This document shows positions 35,070-46,230 of a stretch of DNA of 64,000 nt, piece by piece (positions within the stretch are counted from its first letter, which is position 1; every line of letters starts with the position of its first letter). Origin of the DNA: Streptomyces xanthochromogenes (GTDB taxonomy: Bacteria > Actinomycetota > Actinomycetes > Streptomycetales > Streptomycetaceae); contig NZ_BMUZ01000012.1 of the NCBI RefSeq assembly GCF_014650455.1, forward strand, positions 302,432 through 366,431, written 5' to 3'. Position numbers and translations under genes: made by a program. The notes below the pieces were generated by a model. That model did not search any database, was not told the DNA's origin, and saw only the letters and a list, made by a program, of their open reading frames with translations.

Positions 35070-35543
35070 GTGAGCCCTATTACTCTCCTCCCCTTCATTG
35101 TGCTTATCGGGGCCATGTTCCTGATGACCCGGTCCGCCAAGAAGAAGCAGCAGGCGGCCGCAGCCATGCGCAATGAGATGCAGCCCGGCACCGGTGTCCG
35201 CACCATCGGGGGCATGTACGCCACCGTCAAGGAGATCGGCGACGAGACGGTCCTTCTGGAGGTGGCGCCCGGCGTCCACGCCGTCTACGCCAAGAACGCC
35301 ATCGGCGCGGTCCTGGACGACGCGGAGTACAACCGCATCGTGCACGGCGACACCGAGGAGGAGCTCCCGGTCGTTCCGGACGACGCCTCCTCGCTGACGG
35401 CGAGCACCGAGGCCGCCGAGGCCGATGCCGAGGTCGCCAAGGACGCCAAGATCGACCTGGGCAAGAAGGACGAGGCGGAGGACGCCGCCGCGCCCAAGGA
35501 CGGCAAGGACGGCAAGGCCGACGGCGGGGCCGACACGAAGTAG
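35070..35543 (+). CDS. yajC: Preprotein translocase accessory subunit YajC
   Basis: The protein has 157 residues. A single N-terminal helix (PITLLPFIVLIGAMFLM) is followed by a YajC domain (GTGVRTIGGMYATVKEIGDE) and an Asp/Ala/Lys-rich acidic tail of about 60 residues that is longer than in most YajC. I chose GTG 35070 because AAGGAAG lies nine bases upstream; ATG 35049 is in frame. YajC associates with SecDF in the inner membrane; secD follows 142 bases downstream. Confidence 0.9.
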   Translation: MSPITLLPFIVLIGAMFLMTRSAKKKQQAAAAMRNEMQPGTGVRTIGGMYATVKEIGDETVLLEVAPGVHAVYAKNAIGAVLDDAEYNRIVHGDTEEELPVVPDDASSLTASTEAAEADAEVAKDAKIDLGKKDEAEDAAAPKDGKDGKADGGADTK

Positions 35544-35685
35544 TCACGCACCGGGACCGCGGCGCCCGACCGGCGCGGGCGGTCCCCGGAGCGCGCCCAC
35601 TTCCACGGGGGACGTCCCCACAACACTTCGTGGCCGTCCACGCGCACACCCGGCGCAGGGCGGTTGGACAGGGAGAAACGACAAG

Positions 35686-37458
35686 GTGGCAGCACCGAAC
35701 AAGGGCCGAAGGCCGGCGGCGGGGGGTCAGAGCAAGCCGGGCCGCGCCCTGGCCTTGATTCTCATCGCCATGGTCGCGCTCGTCGGCGGGATGTTCATTT
35801 CCCACACCACCACCCCGAGGCTCGGCATCGACCTCGCGGGCGGTACGAGCATCACGCTCAAGGCCAAGCCCGAGCCCGGCCAGGAGTCGGCGATCAACAA
35901 GGCCAACATGGACACGGCGGTCTCCATCATGGAGCGTCGTGTCAACGGCCTTGGTGTGAGCGAGGCCGAGGTTCAGACCCAGGGCAATGACAACATCATT
36001 GTCAACATCCCCAAGGGTACGAACTCCGAGCAGGCCCGCCAGCAGGTCGGCCAGACCGCCAAGCTGTACTTCCGCCCGGTGCTGACCGCCCAGGCGACCG
36101 CCGCGCCCACCCCGAGCGCTTCCCCGAGCGCCTCCGGCAAGGGGACGCCGACTCCCTCGGGCACCCCCAGTGTCACCGGCAAGGCGACCCCGAGCGCCTC
36201 CGGCAAGGCCACGCCCAGCGCGGGCAAGCCGAGCGGCACCCCCCAGGGCCGTGCGCTCACCGACGCCCTGAAGGCGTCCGGTACGCCCACGCCCGGCGCG
36301 AGCAAGCCCAGCAGCCCCGCGCCGAACCCGTCGGGCTCCGCCGCCGACTCGGCGGCCGCGGCCAAGCTCCAGGCCCAGTTCGCCGCGCTCGACTGCTCCA
36401 CCAAGGAAGCCCGCTCCAAGGCCGGCGAGGGCGCCAAGTCCACCGACCCGACCGTCGCGTGCGACCAGAACGGCGCCGAGAAGTACATCCTCGGCCCGGC
36501 CGAGGTCGACGGCACCGACGTCGCCAAGGCGCAGGCCGTGATCAACCAGCAGAACGGTCAGTGGATCGTTCAGATGGACTTCACCAGCGGCGGCTCCAAG
36601 AAGTTCGCCGCGATCACCGGCAAGCTGTCCCAGCAGCAGTACCCGAACAACCGCTTCGCGATCGCGCTGGACAACACGGTCGTCTCGGCCCCGACGGTGA
36701 GCTCCACGCTCAGCGGCTCCGCCGAGATCTCCGGCAGCTTCAACCAGTCGAGCGCCCAGGACCTGGCCAACGTCCTCTCCTACGGTGCGCTGCCGCTCAC
36801 CTTCCAGGAGCAGAGCGTCACCACGGTGACCGCAGCGCTCGGCGCCGACCAGCTGCACGCCGGTCTGATCGCCGGTGCCATCGGCCTCGCGCTGGTCATC
36901 ATCTACCTGGTGGCCTACTACCGCGGCCTCGCGATGATCGCCATCCTCAGCCTCGTCGCCTCGGCGATCCTGACCTACGCGATCATGACGCTGCTCGGCC
37001 CGGGCATCGGCTTCGCGCTGAACCTGCCCGCGGTCTGTGGTGCGATCGTGGCCATCGGCATCACCGCGGACTCGTTCATCGTGTACTTCGAACGCATCCG
37101 TGACGAGATCCGCGAGGGCCGCACCCTGCGTCCCGCCGTCGAGCGGGCCTGGCCCCGCGCCCGGCGCACCATCCTGGTCTCCGACTTCGTGTCGTTCCTC
37201 GCCGCCGCGGTGCTCTTCATCGTGACGGTCGGCAAGGTCCAGGGCTTCGCGTTCACGCTGGGTCTGACCACGCTGCTCGACGTGGTCGTCGTCTTCCTCT
37301 TCACGAAGCCGGTGATGACGCTCCTGGCCCGCCGCAAGTTCTTCGCGAGCGGCCATCCGTGGTCCGGCCTCGACCCCAAGCGGCTCGGCGCCAAGCCTCC
37401 GCTGCGTCGCACCCGCCGCACCACCTCCGCTCCCGTCGACACCCCGAAGGAGGCGTGA
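35686..37458 (+). CDS. secD: Protein translocase subunit SecD
   Basis: The protein has 590 residues. TM1 is around LALILIAMVALVGGMFISH, then LGIDLAGGTSITLK of the P1 domain, and five C-terminal TMs including GAIVAIGITADSFIVYFERI. It forms SecDF with SecF and uses proton motive force to pull proteins across the membrane. A Pro/Ser/Thr/Gly-rich insertion of about 90 residues (about 135-225) splits the extracellular P1 domain. The start is GTG 35686 with GGGAGA upstream. One base separates it from secF. Confidence 0.96.
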   Translation: MAAPNKGRRPAAGGQSKPGRALALILIAMVALVGGMFISHTTTPRLGIDLAGGTSITLKAKPEPGQESAINKANMDTAVSIMERRVNGLGVSEAEVQTQGNDNIIVNIPKGTNSEQARQQVGQTAKLYFRPVLTAQATAAPTPSASPSASGKGTPTPSGTPSVTGKATPSASGKATPSAGKPSGTPQGRALTDALKASGTPTPGASKPSSPAPNPSGSAADSAAAAKLQAQFAALDCSTKEARSKAGEGAKSTDPTVACDQNGAEKYILGPAEVDGTDVAKAQAVINQQNGQWIVQMDFTSGGSKKFAAITGKLSQQQYPNNRFAIALDNTVVSAPTVSSTLSGSAEISGSFNQSSAQDLANVLSYGALPLTFQEQSVTTVTAALGADQLHAGLIAGAIGLALVIIYLVAYYRGLAMIAILSLVASAILTYAIMTLLGPGIGFALNLPAVCGAIVAIGITADSFIVYFERIRDEIREGRTLRPAVERAWPRARRTILVSDFVSFLAAAVLFIVTVGKVQGFAFTLGLTTLLDVVVVFLFTKPVMTLLARRKFFASGHPWSGLDPKRLGAKPPLRRTRRTTSAPVDTPKEA

Positions 37459-37459
37459 G

Positions 37460-38557
37460 ATGTCGAAGCTCGGCACTCTCGGCGCCAGGCTGTACCGCGG
37501 TGAGGTCGGTTACGACTTCGTCGGCAAGCGGAAGATCTGGTACGGCATCTCGATCCTGATCACCATCACGGCCATCGTCGGCCTGGCGGTACGGGGTCTG
37601 ACGATGGGCATCGAGTTCCAGGGCGGCGCGGTCTTCACGACCCCGAAGACCTCCGCGACCTCGGCCCAGGCGGAGGACGCGGCCCAGTCCGCGTCCGGCC
37701 ACGACGCGATCGCCCAGAAGCTCGGCGACGGCACGATCCGCATCACCATCGGCGGGGTCGACACGGCCAAGTCGGACCAGATCAAGACGGAGCTCGCCAA
37801 GGACCTCAAGGTTCAGGCGAACGACATCAACGCCGATCTGGTGGGCCCCAGTTGGGGCGAGACGATCGCGAAGAAGGCCTGGACGGGCCTGATCATCTTC
37901 ATGATCCTCGTGGTGATCTATCTGGCCATCGCCTTCGAATGGCGCATGGCGGTCGCGGCCCTGGTCGCCCTGATCCACGACCTCACGATCACGGTCGGCA
38001 TCTACGCCCTGGTCGGCTTCGAGGTCACCCCGGGCACCGTGATCGGTCTGCTCACGATCCTCGGTTACTCCCTCTACGACACCGTCGTCGTCTTCGACGG
38101 ACTCAAGGAGGGCCAGAAGGGGATCACCAAGCAGACCCGGTTCACCTACAGCGAGATGGCGAACAAGAGCCTCAACGGCACCCTGGTCCGCTCCATCAAC
38201 ACCACGGTCGTGGCGCTGCTCCCGGTGGCGGGCCTGCTGTTCATCGGTGGCGGTGTCCTCGGCGCCGGCATGCTGAACGACATCTCGCTCTCGCTGTTCG
38301 TCGGCCTCGCGGCCGGCGCGTACTCCTCGATCTTCATCGCCACTCCGCTGGTCGCCGACCTGAAGGAGACCATGCCGGAGATGAAGGCCCTCAAGAAGCG
38401 GGTGCTCGCCAAGCGCGCGGCGGCCGCCGCCAAGGGGGAGACCGAGGAGCAGCAGGACGCGGCGCCGCTCGACGAGGACGACGAGTCCGAGACCGCGGGC
38501 GCGGTCGTCGGCCAGCGCCGCCAGCCCAGCCGCAACAACCGGGGGAAGCGTCGATGA
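37460..38557 (+). CDS. secF: Protein translocase subunit SecF
   Basis: The protein has 365 residues with six TM helices. GLTMGIEFQGGAVF is the P1-side signature and GYSLYDTVVVFDGLKEGQ the TM4-type SecF motif. The C terminus is a long charged Lys/Arg/Glu tail typical of Streptomyces SecF. It overlaps apt by 4 bases. Confidence 0.96.
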   Translation: MSKLGTLGARLYRGEVGYDFVGKRKIWYGISILITITAIVGLAVRGLTMGIEFQGGAVFTTPKTSATSAQAEDAAQSASGHDAIAQKLGDGTIRITIGGVDTAKSDQIKTELAKDLKVQANDINADLVGPSWGETIAKKAWTGLIIFMILVVIYLAIAFEWRMAVAALVALIHDLTITVGIYALVGFEVTPGTVIGLLTILGYSLYDTVVVFDGLKEGQKGITKQTRFTYSEMANKSLNGTLVRSINTTVVALLPVAGLLFIGGGVLGAGMLNDISLSLFVGLAAGAYSSIFIATPLVADLKETMPEMKALKKRVLAKRAAAAAKGETEEQQDAAPLDEDDESETAGAVVGQRRQPSRNNRGKRR

Positions 38558-39105
38558 CCAGCGTCTCCACCGAGACCGTGGACCTGCTGCTCAGCCGCAT
38601 CCGTGACGTGCCGGACTATCCGAAGCCGGGCGTGATGTTCAAGGACATCACCCCGCTGCTCGCGGACCCGGAGGCGTTCACGGCCCTCACCGACGCGCTC
38701 GCCGCGCTGTGTGTCGAGCACGGCGCGACCAAGATCGTCGGCCTGGAGGCGCGCGGCTTCATCCTGGCGGCCCCCGTATCGGTCCGGGCCGGGATCGGCT
38801 TCATCCCCGTACGCAAGGCGGGCAAGCTCCCCGGAGCCACGCTCAAGCAGGCGTACGAGCTGGAGTACGGCACCGCGGAGATCGAGGTGCACGCCGAGGA
38901 CCTCAGTGCGGGCGACCGCGTCATGGTCATCGACGACGTGCTCGCCACCGGCGGCACCGCCGAAGCCTCCCTGGAGCTGATCCGCCGGGCCGGGGCCGAG
39001 GTGGCCGGAGTCGCGGTCCTGATGGAGCTCAGCTTCCTCGGCGGCCGCGAGCGTCTGGAGAGCGCCCTGCACGGCGCCCCGCTCGACGCCCTGATCACCG
39101 TCTGA
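38554..39105 (+). CDS. apt: Adenine phosphoribosyltransferase
   Basis: The protein has 183 residues. The PRPP-binding motif is RVMVIDDVLATGGTAEAS, and EARGFILAAPVSVRAGIGF and PVRKAGKLPGATLKQAY are Apt-specific. It salvages adenine to AMP. It begins within the secF stop (ATGA). The apt-relA pairing is conserved in actinobacteria and links purine and (p)ppGpp metabolism. Confidence 0.97.
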   Translation: MTSVSTETVDLLLSRIRDVPDYPKPGVMFKDITPLLADPEAFTALTDALAALCVEHGATKIVGLEARGFILAAPVSVRAGIGFIPVRKAGKLPGATLKQAYELEYGTAEIEVHAEDLSAGDRVMVIDDVLATGGTAEASLELIRRAGAEVAGVAVLMELSFLGGRERLESALHGAPLDALITV

Positions 39106-39241
39106 GAGGCGTTCGATCACCGGCTGAGCGGCGCCTGGCGCACCGCCGAGGCGGGCCCGGAGGAATCCGGCGCCCGCCTCCGGCGTTTCCTCGGGCAGAG
39201 CCCTCGTACCGGCCCGGGGCGAGCGGATGCCGTTGGCTCGA

Positions 39242-39247
39242 TACCAT
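39242..39247 (+). promoter_or_regulatory. Possible relA -10 element
   Basis: TACCAT at 39242-39247, 76 bases before the relA start; I could not find a convincing -35. Transcription from apt could also run through. Confidence 0.3.
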
Positions 39248-39267
39248 GGGTACTTCCGGGCCTGACC

Positions 39268-39306
39268 GGGGGACCCGGACCCTCCCCCAGACCCCGTCCG
39301 GGGGGA
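39268..39306 (+). promoter_or_regulatory. Alternative hairpins in the relA leader
   Basis: The CCCCC at 39284-39288 can pair either with GGGGG at 39268-39272 (11-base loop) or, extended to TCCCCC (39283-39288), with GGGGGA at 39301-39306 (12-base loop). The second hairpin ends 6 bases before the AGAGGAG ribosome binding site (39312-39318). Confidence 0.5.
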
Positions 39307-39323
39307 CCCCCAGAGGAGCGCTT

Positions 39324-41822
<2,499 letters not shown>

Positions 41823-41843
41823 CGGCCGGGCGGCCAAGTCTCT

Positions 41844-43172
41844 TTGTCAGGGGGGAAGTTGAGCCAAGAAGGCTTAATCGCCGAGCGGTACCAGGTCCTG
41901 GGAGTCCTGGGCCGCGGCGGCATGGGGGTCGTGTACGAGGCCAGGGACACGGTGCTCGAACGCCGGGTGGCGGTGAAACTCCTGACCTCGGTGGAGGGCC
42001 TCGCCGAGGGCGGCGACGCCGCGCTGCGCTTCCAGCGCGAGCTGAACGCGCTGGCCCGCATCGAGCACCCCGGCGTCGTCACCCTGTTCGACACCGGCCT
42101 GCACCGCGGCACCCCGTATCTGGTGATGCAGGTGCTCGACGGCATGACACTGGCCGAACTGGTCGCGCGCACCGGCCCGTTGGCGCCCGCCGTGGTCGCC
42201 TGGACCGGGCTCGGCATGGCCGGGGCACTGGACGCGGCCCACGGGGCGGGCGTGCTGCACCGCGACATCAAGCCCTCGAACGTGGGTGTCACCACGGAGG
42301 GCCGGATCGTCATCCAGGACTTCGGTCTCGCCCGGCTCGCCGGTGAGGCCGCGATCACCCGCACCGGCGCACTGGTGGGCACGCCCCAGTTCATCGCGCC
42401 CGAGACGATCCGCGGCGCCCTGCCGGGACCGGCCGCCGATCTGTACGGGCTCGGCGGCTGCCTGTATCTGGCGGTGACCGGCGAGCTTCCGCTCGGCGCC
42501 ACCCAGGACGTCGGTGCCATCGTCGAGCGGGCCCTCGGGGACGGCATCCCCCGCCTCGGCGAGCGGCCGCCGTACCCCGCCGAACTGACCGCGCTCATCG
42601 ACCTGTTGTGCCGCCAGGACCCCACGGAGCGGCCCGCCTCCGCCCGGGCCGTCGGGGAATCCCTCGCCGCTCTGGCGGGCGAGGGCCGGACCCTGCTCGC
42701 CGATCTGATGACGGGCACCGTACGGCAGGACGTGGTGGACGGGGTCTACGCCCTCGCGGCCGCGGCGGGAGCGCCGGAGTACGAATGGGACAGGGCCGAT
42801 GAAACCGGCACGATTGCCAATGGGACGCCCACCGTGTGGGGGGCCCGGGGGGACTGGCCCGGTCCGGCCGCGCTCAGCGACGCCACCCGCCGGATCGTGC
42901 TCAGCAGCATGACCGCGCAGAACGCGGCGTCCCGCCAGCGCGAGGCCGTCACGCTCGTGCTGCGGGGGGAATTGCAGGCAGCGGCACAGATGCTGTCCGC
43001 GATCGTTCCGGTGTGCGTCTCCTCGCTCGGCGAGGACCATCCGACCACGCTGGCCGGGAAGTACTGGCAGGCCGTGTGCCTGGCCCGGCTCGGCGCCCGG
43101 GGGCCGGCCGTGGAACTGCTCGCGCAGGTGAACAGACATGTCGACCGGAAGAGGGGCGGACGCGGTGACTGA
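41844..43172 (+). CDS. Cytosolic serine/threonine kinase with TPR-like C-terminus (kinase-EACC1-caspase module)
   Basis: The protein has 442 residues from TTG 41844 (437 from TTG 41859). The kinase domain has GRGGMGVVYEARD, VAVKLL, LHRDIKPSNVGV, QDFGLARL and FIAPETIRG, an RD kinase with all catalytic residues. There is no membrane helix. The C-terminal ~130 residues include SLGEDHPTTLAGKYWQAVCL then ARLGARGPAVELL, which resembles kinesin-light-chain-type TPRs. The codon at 41874-41876 is TTA, so translation should need the bldA tRNA. Its reading frame is the relA frame, continuing open after the relA TAG, and no terminator separates the two. It overlaps the next start by 8 bases. The start has only a G-rich ribosome binding site and is uncertain. 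Confidence 0.88.
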   Translation: MSGGKLSQEGLIAERYQVLGVLGRGGMGVVYEARDTVLERRVAVKLLTSVEGLAEGGDAALRFQRELNALARIEHPGVVTLFDTGLHRGTPYLVMQVLDGMTLAELVARTGPLAPAVVAWTGLGMAGALDAAHGAGVLHRDIKPSNVGVTTEGRIVIQDFGLARLAGEAAITRTGALVGTPQFIAPETIRGALPGPAADLYGLGGCLYLAVTGELPLGATQDVGAIVERALGDGIPRLGERPPYPAELTALIDLLCRQDPTERPASARAVGESLAALAGEGRTLLADLMTGTVRQDVVDGVYALAAAAGAPEYEWDRADETGTIANGTPTVWGARGDWPGPAALSDATRRIVLSSMTAQNAASRQREAVTLVLRGELQAAAQMLSAIVPVCVSSLGEDHPTTLAGKYWQAVCLARLGARGPAVELLAQVNRHVDRKRGGRGD

Positions 43173-43557
43173 GGTCCTGGTACACGTCGAGCGGGCGGAG
43201 CGACACGACGACGGAGCGGACACCTTGCGCTCCCTGCTGCGCTGGGTCCAGGAGGACGAGACCCTGACGGGGGACGTACGCGCCCGGATCACCGCGGGGG
43301 AGACCGTCGCCGAGACCATGGGCAGCGGGTTCGAGTTGCTCCAATTCGCCGTGGGCAACGGCATCTCGGTCGCCGCCCTCGTCCTCTCGGTGGTCCAGTG
43401 GCGCACCTCGCTGCGTCGGTCGCCCGACGTCACACTGCGGCGCGGGACGACGGAAGTACGGATCGACGGGGAGCTCGCCCGGGACCCCGAGGGCCTGCGC
43501 CGCGTCGTCGAGGCCCTGGACCACAGCGAGGCCCCCGGTGACGGCGGCGCTGCCTGA
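43165..43557 (+). CDS. EACC1-type effector-associated component
   Basis: The protein has 130 residues. Layout and sequence match the EACC1 domain: EVLVHVERAERHDDGADTLR then LLRWVQEDETLTGDV, a hydrophobic helix LLQFAVGNGISVAALVLSVV, and DVTLRRGTTEVRIDGELARD then PEGLRRVVEALD. EACC1 was named in comparative genomics of bacterial conflict systems as a constant component placed next to caspase- or trypsin-like effectors. The hydrophobic helix may anchor it to the membrane. I chose GTG 43165 (GAGGGG eight bases upstream); ATG 43138 is in frame. It overlaps both neighbours, so coupled translation is likely. Confidence 0.82.
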   Translation: MTEVLVHVERAERHDDGADTLRSLLRWVQEDETLTGDVRARITAGETVAETMGSGFELLQFAVGNGISVAALVLSVVQWRTSLRRSPDVTLRRGTTEVRIDGELARDPEGLRRVVEALDHSEAPGDGGAA

Positions 43558-44683
43558 CCCCGGCCGGTCCAGAGCGGTCCTCATCGGAACCGCCTCCTAC
43601 CGGCATCTGCCCCAACTGCCCGCCGTCGAGGCCAATGTGGTGGACCTGGCGGCCGCGCTGTGCGACGCGAGCGTCTGGGGACTGCCCGTGCAGCACTGCA
43701 CGGTCGTCACCGACCCGCAGAGCGCCACGGCCATGCTCGATCCGGTGCTCGGCGCGGGCGACGAGGCCACCGACACCCTGGTCGTCTACTACGCGGGCCA
43801 CGGCATGCGCGACGCCGAGTCGGCCGACCTGTACCTGGGCCTCGGCGACTCGCGGGAGAACGTCGGCTACACCGCGGTCGCCTACCAGCACCTGCGGGCC
43901 GCGCTGCGCGGCTCCCGGGCCCGCCGCAAGATCGTCGTCCTCGACTGCTGCTTCAGCGGCCGGGCCGCCCGGACGCTCGCGGGCGACGTGGACGCGCTCG
44001 CCGCACAGGCGGCCGTCGACGGCGCGTACGTCCTGACCGCCTCGCCAGGGGACCGGCTCGCGCTCGCCCCCGACGGCGAGCGGCACACGGCCTTCACCGG
44101 GGAACTGCTCGCCGTGCTGCGCGACGGCGTGCGGGACGGGCCGGAGCTCATCGACCTGGACACGCTGTACCGCGTCCTGGAGGAGCGGCTGCGCGGCAAG
44201 AACCGTCCGCTGCCCCAGAGGTCCCAGGAGAACGGGGTGGGGCGGCTGCCGCTCGCCCGCAACAAGGCCCGCGCCGGGCGCGGGACCCCCGCGGGCCCGG
44301 TCCTGGAGGCGGAGCTGCGGGCGGCCCTGGTTGCGACCGGGCTCAACATCGCCCGCCTGCTGCGGGCCCGGGGCCAGACCAGGGACGCCCTTCCGGTGCT
44401 GCGCCTGGCCCTTCAGGAGCAGACCCCGGAAGGGTCGGGCAGCCTGCTCGCCGTCCAACTGGAACTCTCCGAGATGCTCGCGGAGACCGGCCAGATCCGG
44501 GAGGCGCTCGAAGTCCTGGAGACGGCCTTCCAGCAGGTGCACAAGGTGCACGGGCCCGACGCGGTCCTGGTCTGCCGGCGCCTGGCCGACCTGCTCCAGG
44601 AGTCCGGCAACCACATTCAGGCCTGCGAGGTGCTCAAGCACGCCCTCGACATCGCGCAGGGCGACGCGCCCCCCGCACGCTGA
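43538..44683 (+). CDS. Caspase-like (peptidase C14) protease with C-terminal TPRs
   Basis: The protein has 381 residues. The p20-like domain has SRAVLIGTASYRHLPQLPAV, the catalytic His in LVVYYAGHGMRD, and the catalytic Cys in KIVVLDCCFSGRAAR. Residues about 250-375 hold three TPR-like repeats (for example ALPVLRLALQEQTPE and LAETGQIREALEVLETAF). Caspase-like proteases in bacteria cleave after Arg/Lys or Asp depending on the subfamily; the pocket cannot be read here. It overlaps EACC1 by 20 bases and ends the operon before a perfect 21-bp terminator. Predicted output of the kinase-EACC1 pair: proteolysis and possibly programmed cell death (inference). Confidence 0.9.
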   Translation: MTAALPDPGRSRAVLIGTASYRHLPQLPAVEANVVDLAAALCDASVWGLPVQHCTVVTDPQSATAMLDPVLGAGDEATDTLVVYYAGHGMRDAESADLYLGLGDSRENVGYTAVAYQHLRAALRGSRARRKIVVLDCCFSGRAARTLAGDVDALAAQAAVDGAYVLTASPGDRLALAPDGERHTAFTGELLAVLRDGVRDGPELIDLDTLYRVLEERLRGKNRPLPQRSQENGVGRLPLARNKARAGRGTPAGPVLEAELRAALVATGLNIARLLRARGQTRDALPVLRLALQEQTPEGSGSLLAVQLELSEMLAETGQIREALEVLETAFQQVHKVHGPDAVLVCRRLADLLQESGNHIQACEVLKHALDIAQGDAPPAR

Positions 44684-44733
44684 GGCCCGGGCGGCACCAC
44701 CGCACCGGCAGCCGCGGGGCCACCGGCCGCCCA

Positions 44734-44780
44734 GAGCCGAAGGGCCCGGCCGTCACGACGACGGCCGGGCCCTTCGGCTC
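44734..44780. terminator. Strong bidirectional terminator closing the caspase operon
   Basis: Perfect 21-bp stem (44734-44754 with 44760-44780) and a 5-base loop, between the caspase gene and the convergent DUF349 gene. Confidence 0.95.
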
Positions 44781-44797
44781 GGAAACGGGCGGGATGA

Positions 44798-46027
44798 TCA
44801 GCCGCCGAACTCCTCAAGGCCCTTCAGCGCCTGGTCGAGCAGGGCCTGGCGGCCCTCCAGCTCGCGGGCCAGCTTGTCCGCCTTCGCGTCGTTGCCGGCC
44901 GCGCGGGCGGCGTCGATCTGCTTGTGCAGCTTGTCGACGGCGTCCTGGAGCTGGCCGGTGAGACCCGCGGCACGCGCCCGTGCCTCCGGGTTCGTGCGAC
45001 GCCACTCGGCCTCCTCGGCCTCCTGGATCGCCCGCTCCACGGCGTGCATCCGGCCCTCGACCTTGGGACGCGCGTCCCGCGGTACGTGGCCGACGGCCTC
45101 CCAGCGCTCGTTGACCGAGCGGAACGCGGCGCGGGCCGCCTTCAGGTCCGTCACCGGGAGGATCTTCTCGGCCTCGACGGCCAGCTCCTCCTTGAGCTTC
45201 AGGTTCTCGGTCTGCTCGGCGTCGCGCTCCGCGAACACCCCGCTGCGCGCCGCGAAGAAGACGTCCTGGGCGCCGCGGAAGCGGTTCCAGAGCTCGTCCT
45301 CGGCCTCGCGCTGGGCGCGGCCCGCGGCCTTCCAGTCGGCCATCAGGTCGCGGTAGCGCGCGGCCGTCGTGCCCCAGTCCGTGGAGCCCGAGAGCGCCTC
45401 GGCCTCGACGACCAGCTTCTCCTTGACCTTGCGGGCGTCCTCGCGCTGCGCGTCGAGCGACGCGAAGTGCGCCTTGCGACGCTTGGAGAACGCCGAGCGG
45501 GCGTGCGAGAAGCGGTGCCACAGCTCGTCGTCGGACTTGCGGTCCAGGCGCGGCAGACCCTTCCAGGTGTCCACCAGGGCCCGCAGCCGCTCGCCCGCCG
45601 AGCGCCACTGCTCGCTCTGCGCCAGCTCCTCGGCCTCGGCGACCAGCGCCTCCTTGGCGTGCTTGGCCTCGTCGGTCTGCTTGGCCTTCTGGACCTTGCG
45701 CTCCTCGCGCCGCGACTCGACGGTCTTGACGAGCTTGTCGAGGCGCCCCCGCAGCGCGTCGAGGTCACCGACCGCGTGATGCTCGTCCACCTGCGAACGC
45801 AGGTGGTCGATCGCGGTCTGTGCGTCCTTGGCCGACAGGTCGGTGGTCTTCACCCGCCGTTCGAGGAGGCCGATCTCGACAACCAGGCCCTCGTACTTGC
45901 GCTCGAAGTAGGCCAGGGCCTCCGCGGGAGAGCCCGCCTGCCACGATCCGACGACCACTTCGCCCTCGGCTGTACGCACATACACGGTGCCCGTCTCGTC
46001 GACACGGCCCCACGGGTCGCTGCTCAC
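44798..46027 (-). CDS. DUF349 repeat protein
   Basis: The protein has 409 residues. At least three DUF349 repeats, each with a conserved Trp/Arg pattern: LRALVDTWKGLPRLDRKSDD, YRDLMADWKAAGRAQREAED and FRSVNERWEAVGHVPRDARP. It is almost all helical and highly charged, so it should be a rod-like cytoplasmic protein. The function is unknown. The start is GTG at 46027 with GGAGGAGG seven bases upstream. The neighbouring cyclophilin gene is read in the same direction upstream. Confidence 0.93.
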   Translation of the reverse strand: MSSDPWGRVDETGTVYVRTAEGEVVVGSWQAGSPAEALAYFERKYEGLVVEIGLLERRVKTTDLSAKDAQTAIDHLRSQVDEHHAVGDLDALRGRLDKLVKTVESRREERKVQKAKQTDEAKHAKEALVAEAEELAQSEQWRSAGERLRALVDTWKGLPRLDRKSDDELWHRFSHARSAFSKRRKAHFASLDAQREDARKVKEKLVVEAEALSGSTDWGTTAARYRDLMADWKAAGRAQREAEDELWNRFRGAQDVFFAARSGVFAERDAEQTENLKLKEELAVEAEKILPVTDLKAARAAFRSVNERWEAVGHVPRDARPKVEGRMHAVERAIQEAEEAEWRRTNPEARARAAGLTGQLQDAVDKLHKQIDAARAAGNDAKADKLARELEGRQALLDQALKGLEEFGG

Positions 46028-46230
46028 AGCGCCTCCTCCACATGATGCCTCGCGGGGGGTTCGTCCCCCGGGGCATCGTCCACAGTTTCCCGGCGGGCCT
46101 CGCCCGCCCTCCACAGCGCGGTACGAGCCCGCGCCGCACAACGCCAATCTAGGCGACCGGCCGCCCGGCTGTCCGCACTCAGCGCGGCCGAATTCAGCGG
46201 CTCACGCTCGGTGCCGGGCGGCCGGCGGCG

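Noticed and set aside
39246..39323. RelA start at ATG 39246
   Set aside because: No ribosome binding site there. The added 26 residues are coded by the hairpin region, while TTG 39324 has a good AGAGGAG and gives the expected RelA N terminus.
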